Shown here in pieces: positions 1-5,999 of a stretch of 16,463 nucleotides of DNA (its first letter is position 1; each line of letters starts with the position of its first letter). The notes below the pieces were generated by a model. It was not told where the DNA came from and made no database searches. It saw only the letters and a program-made list of their open reading frames with translations. This DNA comes from an uncultured Spirochaetales bacterium (GTDB lineage Bacteria; Spirochaetota; Spirochaetia; Sphaerochaetales; Sphaerochaetaceae). The stretch is from assembly GCA_934247875.1 (NCBI GenBank), contig CAKQJZ010000045.1:1-16463 (forward strand), read 5' to 3'. Made by a program: the position numbers and the translations under genes.

Positions 1-80
1 AACAGCAGAATCCCATGATTAATCCACTATTGATGACTTCTTTTTATGTCTTAAGTTCTTAACTTAATGACATTGAATAT

Positions 81-116
81 AAAACAGCCGCTAATTTTCC
101 AGAAACCGGCTGTTTT
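81..116. terminator. Bidirectional intrinsic terminator
   Basis: A perfect 10-bp inverted repeat (AAAACAGCCG at 81-90, its complement at 107-116) encloses a 16-base loop. Read on the plus strand it runs into TTTTCTAAAA. Read on the minus strand it runs into TTTTATATT. It could end a plus-strand gene entering from the left edge, and it is well placed to end the short minus-strand RNA predicted to start near 164. Confidence 0.65.
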
Positions 117-127
117 CTAAAACAGTA

Positions 128-157
128 ATCGGGAGAGGAACACCGTCTAGCAGTGCC
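128..157 (-). repeat. Shared 5' element, copy 1
   Basis: Read on the minus strand this contains GGCACTGC, then ACGGTGTT, CCTC and TCCCGATT. It corresponds to copy 2 (224-297) with the middle deleted. Confidence 0.55.
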
Positions 158-170
158 TTTCCTTTACTTG

Positions 171-199
171 AATATACCACCAACCCCTAACATCTTCAA
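171..199 (-). promoter_or_regulatory. Sigma70-type promoter for the upstream small RNA
   Basis: On the minus strand the -35 is TTGAAG (199-194) and the -10 is TATATT (176-171), with a 17-base spacer. The predicted start is near 164, just before the shared GGCACTGC element. It is divergent from the toxin promoter, whose -10 lies at 211-216. Confidence 0.5.
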
Positions 200-207
200 G
201 ATTTTCA

Positions 208-216
208 TGATATAGT
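208..216 (+). promoter_or_regulatory. Extended -10 promoter of the toxin gene
   Basis: TGATATAGT matches the extended -10 pattern TGn-TATAAT, with TATAGT at 211-216. There is no convincing -35, as is usual for extended -10 promoters. A start near 223 would place GGCACTGCC (224-232) at the 5' end of the mRNA, matching the predicted 5' ends of both neighbouring small RNAs. Confidence 0.5.
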
Positions 217-222
217 TTCATC

Positions 223-326
223 TGGCACTGCCAATAACGGTGGACGGTTGGCCTCTTCGTATTTTAGATGGATATCGGGAGGTGTTACTTCCCGATTCTT
301 CTTGACGTTGATGAAGGAGGTAGCCT
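223..326 (+). promoter_or_regulatory. Structured leader of the toxin mRNA with an internal anti-SD
   Basis: The leader is about 104 nt for a 24-codon ORF. It holds the shared element, a hairpin (ATCGGGA 274-280 with TCCCGAT 290-296), and a segment able to mask the ribosome-binding site. Bases 252-260 (CCTCTTCGT) pair with 311-320 (ATGAAGGAGG) through nine pairs, one of them G-U, with a single bulged G. The ribosome-binding site is therefore probably closed in the full-length mRNA, a common trait of type I toxin messages. The pairing was worked out by hand and not folded. Confidence 0.5.
224..256 (+). repeat. Shared 5' element, copy 2 (toxin leader)
   Basis: Read on the plus strand: GGCACTGCC, ACGGT, ACGGTTGG, CCTCTT. 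It is inverted relative to copies 1 and 3, so all three copies have the same polarity within their own transcripts. Confidence 0.6.
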
Positions 327-401
327 ATGAGTGCATATGAAATACTTATGATTGTCTTTACAGTCATGGGACTATTAATTGCTATAAGTAGAAAAAGATA
401 A
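327..401 (+). CDS. Putative type I toxin, holin-like small membrane peptide (24 aa)
   Basis: A very strong ribosome-binding site (AAGGAGG, 314-320) lies six bases before an ATG that opens a 24-residue peptide. The peptide starts MSAYEILM, continues as one hydrophobic helix (about residues 6-20, ending GLLIAIS), and finishes with the basic tail RKR. The layout M-S/T-x-Y-E-x-L, a short membrane helix and a Lys/Arg end matches the putative holin-like toxins of Firmicutes (the Hol_Tox type), as recalled from the family. The ORF sits in a type I toxin setting: long structured leader, shared two-way terminator and convergent antisense RNA. The expected role is membrane insertion and growth arrest when antitoxin RNA is lost. 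It is unlike its spirochaetal neighbours and is likely transferred from gut Firmicutes. Family membership is an inference from a short sequence. Confidence 0.65.
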   Translation: MSAYEILMIVFTVMGLLIAISRKR

Positions 402-432
402 CCGCCCTTAGCTATCCATTTTTAGGGCGGTT
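400..432. terminator. Shared bidirectional terminator of toxin mRNA and antisense RNA
   Basis: AACCGCCCT (400-408) pairs with AGGGCGGTT (424-432) around a 15-base loop. On the plus strand it is followed by TTTTCG and a T-rich run, directly after the toxin stop codon. On the minus strand it is followed by TATCTTTTTC. It therefore ends both convergent transcripts and gives them a perfectly complementary 3' overlap of about 50 nt. Confidence 0.75.
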
Positions 433-449
433 TTCGCTTTTTTTAATGT

Positions 450-475
450 GAGGTCAACCGTTCATCGGCAGTGCC
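450..475 (-). repeat. Shared 5' element, copy 3
   Basis: Read on the minus strand: GGCACTGCC (475-467), GATGA, ACGGTTGACCTC. It is nearly identical to copy 2 once copy 2's extra bases between GGCACTGCC and ACGGTTG are removed. Confidence 0.6.
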
Positions 476-489
476 TCTCTTCAAACATA

Positions 490-518
490 ATAATCACCTC
501 AAATCACTCAAAAGTCAA
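490..518 (-). promoter_or_regulatory. Promoter of the antisense antitoxin RNA
   Basis: On the minus strand the -35 is TTGACT (518-513) and the -10 is GATTAT (495-490), with an optimal 17-base spacer. It looks stronger than the toxin promoter, which fits the usual excess of antitoxin RNA. Confidence 0.55.
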
Positions 519-627
519 GATTTTGAGATTTGTATAGCAGACATTTGGGGATGTATCGAGAGCTTTGGTTGCCCCTTCTAGCTCTAAACTATTGTACTTT
601 TGACTAACTAAATGAACCTATGGAATT

Positions 628-946
628 TTATTGGAGGATGCTTGTTTTTTGTATGTGTTCAGTAATCACCATATTTCCGTCAATAATAGGCACAAATGGT
701 ATTAAGTGCTGTTCTATATGCTTTGCAACTCCTTTTTTGAGTATGTGCAGATAGCTGTAGTTTTTTTGCAATATTTGTTGCAGCTGGTTTAAAGTGTTTT
801 AGAAATTGGTCGAAAGTGCAACTTTTTAGCTTTTTCTCAGAAATAATGACAAAAACTGTTGTTTTGTCAAAATAATACAACGAATATTGGTGCATTTTGT
901 TGTTTTTTGTTGCGTGTTTAAAAAAACGGGTGGTATCATAAAGCAT
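628..946 (-). pseudogene. Frame-disrupted remnant of an unknown gene
   Basis: An ATG at 946 opens 88 codons on the minus strand. The first part reads like real protein (SLYYFDKTTVFVIISEKKLK, then DQFLKHFKPAATNIAKK). After a run of seven As (plus-strand T7 at 761-767) the -1 frame reads better (LKKGVAKHIEQHL, IPFVPIIDGNMVITEHIQ) and runs to a stop at 628-630. Removing one A would join both parts into about 105 residues. I do not recognise the product; it has no signal peptide and no clear catalytic motif. There is no ribosome-binding site before the ATG, and the 5' end may be missing. An intact 88-codon gene with chance similarity in the second frame is the alternative. The rest of the gap between 484 and 909 shows only the antitoxin promoter. 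Confidence 0.3.
910..939 (+). promoter_or_regulatory. Candidate promoter of the nucleoside importer operon
   Basis: TTGCGT (910-915), an 18-base spacer and TATCAT (934-939) with an upstream TG (931-932) make an extended -10 promoter. The expected start is near 946, giving a leader of about 43 bases before the ATPase gene. Confidence 0.4.
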
Positions 947-949
947 GAC

Positions 950-969
950 TATGTTACGTTAGTGACATA
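950..969. promoter_or_regulatory. Imperfect dyad, possible operator
   Basis: TATGTTAC (950-957) and GTGACATA (962-969) form an inverted repeat with 8-base arms, one mismatch and a 4-base centre. It lies at the predicted transcription start of the importer operon. The form resembles a dimeric repressor site, but no regulator gene is nearby to suggest a family. Confidence 0.35.
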
Positions 970-988
970 ATTCCGGCGGGGGAGATAC

Positions 989-2524
989 GTGCATAATAAT
1001 AGCGCAATAGAGTTAAAGGGCATTACTAAACGTTTTGGCAAAGTAACTGCGAACGATGGTATAGACCTTGAAATCAAACGTGGCGAGATTCTATCGCTTC
1101 TCGGTGAGAACGGAAGTGGCAAGACTACGCTCATGAATATGCTCAGCGGAATTTATCAGCCTGATGAAGGGCAGATATATGTTGAAGGAAAGCCTGTAAC
1201 TATCAGAAGCCCTAAAGATGCCTTTTTATATGGCATTGGAATGGTTCATCAGCACTATCATCTAGTAGATGTATTTACAGCAGCAGAGAACATCATCTTA
1301 GGACTTGAGGATGAGAAGCTTGATATCAAGAGCACAGATGCCAAAGTTAAGGCAATATGTGATCGTTATGGTTTTGATATCGACCCATCTATGAAAGTCT
1401 ATGATATGTCAGTATCGCAAAAGCAGACAGTTGAGATTGTCAAAGTACTGTATCGTGGTGCAGATATCCTGATTCTCGATGAGCCTACAGCTGTTCTTAC
1501 TCCGCAGGAGACAGAAAGACTCTTTGTAATACTGAGAAACATGAAAGCCGATGGCAAAGCTATCGTAATAATCACTCATAAGCTTGCTGAAGTTATGGAG
1601 ATCTCAGACAAAGTAGCAGTTCTCAGAAAAGGCAAGTACATAGGCACAGTCAATACATGTGATACAAACCCTCAGAAGCTTACAGATATGATGGTTGGTC
1701 ACGCTGTTGTTCTGAATATCGACAGACCTCACTATGAGAATCCTCAAAAGAGATTCATCGTTGAAAATCTTACATGCGTAGATGGTGAAGGAATCACAAA
1801 GCTAGACAATGTTTCATTCTCAGCTTATTCGGGTGAGATTCTTGGTGTTGCTGGCATTTCTGGCTCTGGACAGAAAGAGCTCTTAGAGTGCATGACAGGC
1901 CTATACCCAATCAAAGAGGGCTCTATACGCTATGTTGAGCTTGAAAACGGCGGAAAAGAGAAAGAGCTCGTAGGCCTTACTCCTAAGAAAATCAGAGAGA
2001 CTGGTGTTGGAATGGCATTCGTTCCAGAAGATAGACTCGGAATGGGCTTGGTTGGCTCAATGGGCATGACTAACAACATGATGCTCAGATCATGGAAGAA
2101 GGGCAGAGGTCCTTTTGTAAAGAAAAAGGATCCAGAAAGCCTTGCTAACACTATCTGGCAGGACTTGGAGGTTGTTACTCCATCAACATCATTCCCAGTA
2201 AGACGGATGTCTGGTGGTAATATACAGAAGGTTCTCGTAGGCAGAGAGATTGCTGGAGAGCCTAATGTGCTATTGACTGCTTACGCTGTACGTGGACTCG
2301 ATATCAACACATCATACACTATCTATAACCTCCTGACCGAGCAGAAGATGAAGGGCGTCGCTGTAATGTATGTTGGCGAAGAGCTTGATGTGCTCGTGGA
2401 GCTATGCGACAGGATCTTGGTTCTTTGTGGTGGCAAAGTCAGCGGAATCGTAGATGCCCGAACTACAACAAAGGAAGAGATTGGTCTATTGATGACATCT
2501 GTCGGAGGAGGCAAGAATGAGTGA
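989..2524 (+). CDS. Nucleoside/simple-sugar ABC transporter, double ATP-binding protein (NupO/YufO-like)
   Basis: This is the cytoplasmic energy-coupling subunit of a nucleoside-type importer: 511 residues with two ABC domains in one chain, as in RbsA/NupO proteins. Domain 1 has Walker A GENGSGKT (39-46), Q-loop MVHQH (86-90), Walker B ILILDEP (160-166) and the switch His in IITHK (194-198). Its signature reads MSVSQKQ, with Ser where LSVGxQQ has Gly. Domain 2 has a degenerate P-loop GISGSGQK (289-296), a proper MSGGNIQK signature (407-414) and no Walker B acidic pair (LLTAYAVRGLD). Only the composite site of P-loop 1 with signature 2 looks fully equipped, typical of this class. The start is GTG with GGAG four bases upstream. 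It overlaps the first permease gene by 8 bases (ATGAGTGA). The substrate is inferred from the linked BMP-family protein. Confidence 0.9.
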   Translation: MHNNSAIELKGITKRFGKVTANDGIDLEIKRGEILSLLGENGSGKTTLMNMLSGIYQPDEGQIYVEGKPVTIRSPKDAFLYGIGMVHQHYHLVDVFTAAENIILGLEDEKLDIKSTDAKVKAICDRYGFDIDPSMKVYDMSVSQKQTVEIVKVLYRGADILILDEPTAVLTPQETERLFVILRNMKADGKAIVIITHKLAEVMEISDKVAVLRKGKYIGTVNTCDTNPQKLTDMMVGHAVVLNIDRPHYENPQKRFIVENLTCVDGEGITKLDNVSFSAYSGEILGVAGISGSGQKELLECMTGLYPIKEGSIRYVELENGGKEKELVGLTPKKIRETGVGMAFVPEDRLGMGLVGSMGMTNNMMLRSWKKGRGPFVKKKDPESLANTIWQDLEVVTPSTSFPVRRMSGGNIQKVLVGREIAGEPNVLLTAYAVRGLDINTSYTIYNLLTEQKMKGVAVMYVGEELDVLVELCDRILVLCGGKVSGIVDARTTTKEEIGLLMTSVGGGKNE

Positions 2525-3608
2525 AGAAGTCAAGAAAGCACCATTTATAAGACTTTCAAAACGTGAGCAGATGTCACCTCTCCAGATCTGGGCAATAAGA
2601 GTTGGCTCTATTGTAGTTGCGCTCATTTTAGGTTGTATCCCAATCCTGATTACTGGACGTAATCCATTTAAAGCATATCTGACAATTATTCATGGTTCTT
2701 TAGGAACTTCATTCTATTTCAGACAGACAATCAAGCAAGCTGTTCCGCTTCTTGGCACTGCGCTTGCGATTGCTCCTTGCTTTAAGATGAAGTTCTGGAA
2801 TATCGGAGCTGAGGGCCAGATAACAGCTGGTGCTATATGCGCTTCATTTTTTGCAATCCACTTTGCAAAGGCATGGCCACATGTTCCGCTGCTTGTCATC
2901 ATGATGCTTGCTGCAATGGTTGGTGGGGCAGTCTGGGCAATGATTCCTGGCTTCTTCAAAGCTAAGTACAATACCAATGAGACTCTCTTTACTCTGATGA
3001 TGAACTATATAGCTATTGGTATTATTGCATGGCTTCAGGGTGGTCCTTGGGAAGGCAGAAAGGGAACTCAGCAGATTCCTCTCTTCGATAAGAATGCTAT
3101 CCTTCCAACATTATTCAGAATCGATATTGGCTGGATCATAGTCCTGATTCTTGTAGTTCTTGTACATATATATATGAATAAGACAAAGCAGGGCTACGAG
3201 GTTGCAGTTATCGGCGACAGTCTCAACACTGCGCGCTATGCTGGAATGAATGTAGGCTGGGTAATGGTCAGAACAATGCTTATCTCCGGTGCTATATGCG
3301 GCATCGTAGGCTATATCTTAGTTGCTGGTCAGAATAAGACTATTACAAGCAATGTAGCTAATGGCGTTGGCTTTACAGCTATAACAGTTGCATGGCTTGC
3401 TCAGCTAAATGCTTTTGCAATGATTCTGATCTCATTCATACTTGCAATATTGAAGCTCGGCTCAAGCTATCTACAGCAGGAAATGGGTGTTCCTGCTGCT
3501 ATAAGCGAGATTGTATCTGGAATCCTCCTGATGTGCATGCTCGGATGTGAGTTCTTCATCAACTATCAGATGATATTCCGTAAGAAGAGTAAGAGAGGAG
3601 GCAACTGA
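2517..3608 (+). CDS. Nucleoside ABC transporter permease 1 (NupP/YufP-like)
   Basis: This 363-residue inner-membrane protein of the BPD_transp_2 type has a cytoplasmic N-terminus of about 25 residues followed by about ten hydrophobic segments. The family hallmark FWNIGAEGQ (93-101) follows the second to third segments and probably contacts the ATPase. A basic cytoplasmic loop reads NKTKQGYEVAVIGD, and the C-terminus is basic (FRKKSKRGGN). The start ATG has a strong GGAGGAGG five bases upstream and sits inside the end of the ATPase gene, so the two are translationally coupled. With the second permease it should form a heterodimeric channel for nucleosides. Family confidence is high; the substrate is inferred. 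Confidence 0.9.
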   Translation: MSEEVKKAPFIRLSKREQMSPLQIWAIRVGSIVVALILGCIPILITGRNPFKAYLTIIHGSLGTSFYFRQTIKQAVPLLGTALAIAPCFKMKFWNIGAEGQITAGAICASFFAIHFAKAWPHVPLLVIMMLAAMVGGAVWAMIPGFFKAKYNTNETLFTLMMNYIAIGIIAWLQGGPWEGRKGTQQIPLFDKNAILPTLFRIDIGWIIVLILVVLVHIYMNKTKQGYEVAVIGDSLNTARYAGMNVGWVMVRTMLISGAICGIVGYILVAGQNKTITSNVANGVGFTAITVAWLAQLNAFAMILISFILAILKLGSSYLQQEMGVPAAISEIVSGILLMCMLGCEFFINYQMIFRKKSKRGGN

Positions 3609-4648
3609 TGAGTACTTTAATTGCTTTAATCGCTGCAGCTGGAACATTTGGCACAGTATTGATGTTTGGAACTCTCGGTGAGATCCTCACAGAAAAGAGC
3701 GGCTCTCTTAACCTTGGAGTTGAGGGCATCATGTATATGGGCGGAGCTTTTGGCCTTGTTGCTGCTTATCACTATGAAACGCTTGTTGGTGTCAGTAGCT
3801 CTAATCCTCTTGTTGCAATATTAGTTGCAATATTAGCTTCTTTCTTATCTGGTGCAGTTGCATCTCTTTTGTTCGGTTTCCTGACAATCACTCTCAGAGC
3901 TAACCAGAATGTAACAGGTCTTGCACTTACTATCCTTGGAACAGGCGTTGCGAAGTTCGTAGGTGAGTTTACAAGACATAGAATATCTGAAGCTGCGGCT
4001 GCAGCGGCTGCAGCTGGAAACGCAGCAGCTAGTGATGGAGTTGGATTCATAACTCTTTCTCTTCCACTTAAGAATGCATTTGGATGCAAGATAATGCCTC
4101 AGTTCCTGAAGAATATACCTGTAATTGGTCCAATTCTCTTTGATCAGACATTTTTCTTCTATCTTGCAATTCTATTAGCAGTACTAATGCATCTGTTCTT
4201 CATAAAGACAAAGAAAGGTCTCTATTTAAGAGCAGTTGGAGAGTCTCCTGTAACAGCAGATGCTGCTGGAATCAACATGACTCTATATCGCTATGTTGCA
4301 ACTGTCATTGGTGGTGGAATATCAGCAGTAGGCGGAATGGTATATGTAATGACAACTGGTGGATGCACATGGTCAGAGCACTCACTTGCAGGCGTTGGCT
4401 GGCTAGCAGTTGCACTTGTTATCTTCTGTCTCTGGAGACCTCTGAATGTAATCTGGGGCGCTGTGCTATTTGGTGCACTCAAGATCATGTATATGAGAGT
4501 CATCGTCAAAGGGTTCCCTACAGAGCTTTATAAGATTCTCCCATATGTTGTAACAGTAATCGTACTTGTCATCACATCGATGAGAAAGTCACGTGATAAG
4601 CAGCCACCTGCATCTCTTGGTACTAACTATTTCAGAGAAGATAGATAG
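3608..4648 (+). CDS. Nucleoside ABC transporter permease 2 (NupQ/YufQ-like)
   Basis: This is the second membrane subunit, 346 residues and strongly hydrophobic. It carries the family motif SGSLNLGVEGIM (31-42) and a conserved cytoplasmic loop KTKKGLYLRAVGE. The start overlaps the stop of permease 1 by one base (TGATG), with AGGAGG just upstream. An unusual feature is a run of eight alanines followed by GNAAA (residues 129-141). It is encoded by a 9-base tandem repeat (GCGGCTGCA twice at 3995-4012) and lies in a loop between hydrophobic segments where, as I recall, relatives have no such run. It is open reading and in frame, so the gene should be functional. Confidence 0.9.
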   Translation: MSTLIALIAAAGTFGTVLMFGTLGEILTEKSGSLNLGVEGIMYMGGAFGLVAAYHYETLVGVSSSNPLVAILVAILASFLSGAVASLLFGFLTITLRANQNVTGLALTILGTGVAKFVGEFTRHRISEAAAAAAAAGNAAASDGVGFITLSLPLKNAFGCKIMPQFLKNIPVIGPILFDQTFFFYLAILLAVLMHLFFIKTKKGLYLRAVGESPVTADAAGINMTLYRYVATVIGGGISAVGGMVYVMTTGGCTWSEHSLAGVGWLAVALVIFCLWRPLNVIWGAVLFGALKIMYMRVIVKGFPTELYKILPYVVTVIVLVITSMRKSRDKQPPASLGTNYFREDR

Positions 4649-4691
4649 TTTATTGGTTTGGAAGATTATTCTTTCATTGATTAGCATTCTA

Positions 4692-4707
4692 ATAGTCAGA
4701 CGACTAT
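4692..4707 (+). other. Small hairpin before the binding-protein gene
   Basis: ATAGTC (4692-4697), a 4-base loop and GACTAT (4702-4707) form a perfect 6-bp stem, ten bases upstream of the GGAGGA ribosome-binding site. It lies in the only real gap of the importer operon (80 bases). It might stabilise the 3' segment of the message so that the binding protein is made in excess. It has no T-run, so it is not a terminator. Confidence 0.35.
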
Positions 4708-4728
4708 ATATAGTTTGGAGGAAACAAT

Positions 4729-5937
4729 ATGAAAAAAACATTGGCACTTGCTCTTGTTCTTCTAGTATGTCTCTCTGTATTTGCTCAGGGCGGTAAGGAA
4801 GCTGCTGCTCCAGCTGCAGAAACTACAAAGATTGGTTTTGTAGTAATCGGAGATGAAAATGACCAGGGTTATACCTACAATTTCATGAATGGAATGAACG
4901 CAGCAATAGCTCAGCTCAAAGCTGAAGGCTATGATGTATCACTTTCTGTAAAGAGAAACATCAAAGAAGATGCTGGATGTGTTGATGCTAACCTTGCTCT
5001 CGCAGCAGAGGGTTGCTCAATTATCTTCGACAACTCTTATGGCTTCGAGCAGTATATGCAGCAGGCTGCTGATGAATTCCCAAACATCAAGTTCATAAGC
5101 CTCACAAACTGTGGATCCCAGATTGATGGAAGAGATAATACATCTAACGCATTTGCAAGAATCTACGAAGGCAGATACATTGCAGGTGTTGCAGCTGGTA
5201 TGAAGCTCCAGGAAATGGTTGATAGCGGCAAGATCAAAGCAGACCAGGCTGTAATCGGTTATGTTGGTGCATTCTCATTTGCTGAAGTAGTTTCAGGCAT
5301 GTCAGCTTACTACCTTGGCGCAAGAAGCGTATGTCCATCAGCTACAATGCTCGTTTCATTCGTAGGCTCATGGTCAGATCCAACTCTTGAAGCTGAAGCT
5401 GCTCAGTCTCTTATCGATAAGGGCGCTGTAATGATCAGCCAGCATTCAGATAACACAACTCCAGCAACAGTAGCTCAGTCTAATGGCGTATTCCATACTG
5501 GTTACAACAACGATATGTCTAAAGTTGCTCCTAATGCTTCTCTTCTCTCTTGCAGAATCGACTGGACTAAGTACTTCCACGATTTCATCAAGAACGAGAT
5601 TGATGGCGTAGGCAACCCTCAGGATTATGTTGGAACAATGGCTCATGGCGAAGTTGTAGTAACTCCTCTCAACACAGCTATTGCAGCTCCTGGAACTCAA
5701 GAAGCTATGGAGAAAGCAGAGAAGGCTCTTGCTGATGGATCTCTCCAGGTATTTGATGTATCTAAGTTCACAGTTGATGGCGGCAAGACACCTACTAACG
5801 AGCTTCTCTATGATAGCTTTGCAGCTGTACAGGGCAACGCACTTCATGACGGCGCATTCCATGAATCAGAGACTCAGTCAGCTCCTTACTTTGTTGGTAA
5901 GATTGACGGAATCACATGGCTCAATGCAGCTTTCTAA
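4729..5937 (+). CDS. BMP/PnrA-family nucleoside-binding periplasmic protein
   Basis: This is the substrate-binding subunit of the importer, 402 residues. It has a typical export signal (MKK, hydrophobic core to about residue 17, VFA at 17-19) followed by QGGKEAAAP, a linker style common in Sphaerochaeta-like binding proteins. C14 sits in LLVC, a poor lipobox, so cleavage after A19 and a soluble periplasmic form is more likely than a lipoprotein, unlike the lipidated PnrA/Bmp proteins of Treponema and Borrelia. The mature protein begins IGFVVIGDENDQGYTYNFM, the usual first strand and ligand loop of the family. The ribosome-binding site is GGAGGA (4717-4722), and a terminator follows at 5960. 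Ligands are probably purine nucleosides by family. Confidence 0.87.
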   Translation: MKKTLALALVLLVCLSVFAQGGKEAAAPAAETTKIGFVVIGDENDQGYTYNFMNGMNAAIAQLKAEGYDVSLSVKRNIKEDAGCVDANLALAAEGCSIIFDNSYGFEQYMQQAADEFPNIKFISLTNCGSQIDGRDNTSNAFARIYEGRYIAGVAAGMKLQEMVDSGKIKADQAVIGYVGAFSFAEVVSGMSAYYLGARSVCPSATMLVSFVGSWSDPTLEAEAAQSLIDKGAVMISQHSDNTTPATVAQSNGVFHTGYNNDMSKVAPNASLLSCRIDWTKYFHDFIKNEIDGVGNPQDYVGTMAHGEVVVTPLNTAIAAPGTQEAMEKAEKALADGSLQVFDVSKFTVDGGKTPTNELLYDSFAAVQGNALHDGAFHESETQSAPYFVGKIDGITWLNAAF

Positions 5938-5959
5938 TAGAGCTTAATTTCTAACTAAG

Positions 5960-5984
5960 ACAGCAGACTTCGGTCTGCTGTTTT
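5960..5984 (+). terminator. Intrinsic terminator with a UUCG tetraloop
   Basis: ACAGCAGAC (5960-5968) pairs perfectly with GTCTGCTGT (5973-5981) across TTCG closed by C-G, the extra-stable tetraloop. A short T-run (5981-5984) follows. It ends the importer operon and lies 16 bases before the next start codon. Confidence 0.85.
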
Positions 5985-5987
5985 GCG

Positions 5988-5993
5988 TATAAT
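5988..5993 (+). promoter_or_regulatory. Consensus -10 box placed for a leaderless transcript
   Basis: A perfect TATAAT ends six bases before the ATG at 6000, so transcription should begin at or within a base of the start codon. No good -35 is seen, because the expected position falls in the terminator hairpin. No ribosome-binding site exists before the ATG. Confidence 0.5.
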
Positions 5994-5999
5994 GCAACT

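Larger units (their letters stand above)
76..164 (-). ncRNA. Putative antitoxin-like small RNA (upstream copy)
   Basis: A minus-strand promoter (TTGAAG, 17-base spacer, TATATT) would start an RNA near 164. The RNA would open with GGCACTGC (157-150), pass ACGGTGTTCCTC and TCCCGATT (to 128), and stop at the hairpin at 116-81, giving about 90 nt. The same blocks in the same order occur in the leader of the toxin mRNA at 224-297, and the first of them also in the convergent RNA at 483-390. No toxin ORF accompanies this copy, so it may be an orphan antitoxin, an internally deleted copy of the toxin leader, or a second regulator. No transcript data are available. Confidence 0.4.
390..483 (-). ncRNA. 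Putative antisense antitoxin RNA
   Basis: A good minus-strand promoter at 518-490 predicts a start near 483 and an end in the T-rich stretch after the shared terminator, for an RNA of about 94 nt. It is complementary to the end of the toxin mRNA, covering the last codons and the terminator, as in Fst-RNAII and TxpA-RatA systems. Its 5' part carries the shared GGCACTGCC...ACGGTTGACCTC element in the same sense as the toxin leader. Contact there would need the near-palindromic GGCA-C-TGCC, or ACCTC pairing with GAGGT at the toxin ribosome-binding site. Confidence 0.55.

Noticed and set aside
3..62. Open frame entering from the left edge and stopping at 60-62, followed by a terminator at 81
   Set aside because: It could be the 3' end of a plus-strand gene, but 19 codons without a recognisable motif are too few to annotate.
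1..988. CRISPR array or insertion-sequence ends suggested by the repeats at 128-475
   Set aside because: There are only three diverged copies in mixed orientation, each tied to a promoter. There are no regular spacers, no transposase and no target duplications.
5446..5862. 138-codon minus-strand frame inside the binding-protein gene
   Set aside because: It is a shadow of a strongly supported gene, with no ribosome-binding site and cysteine-rich, non-family sequence.
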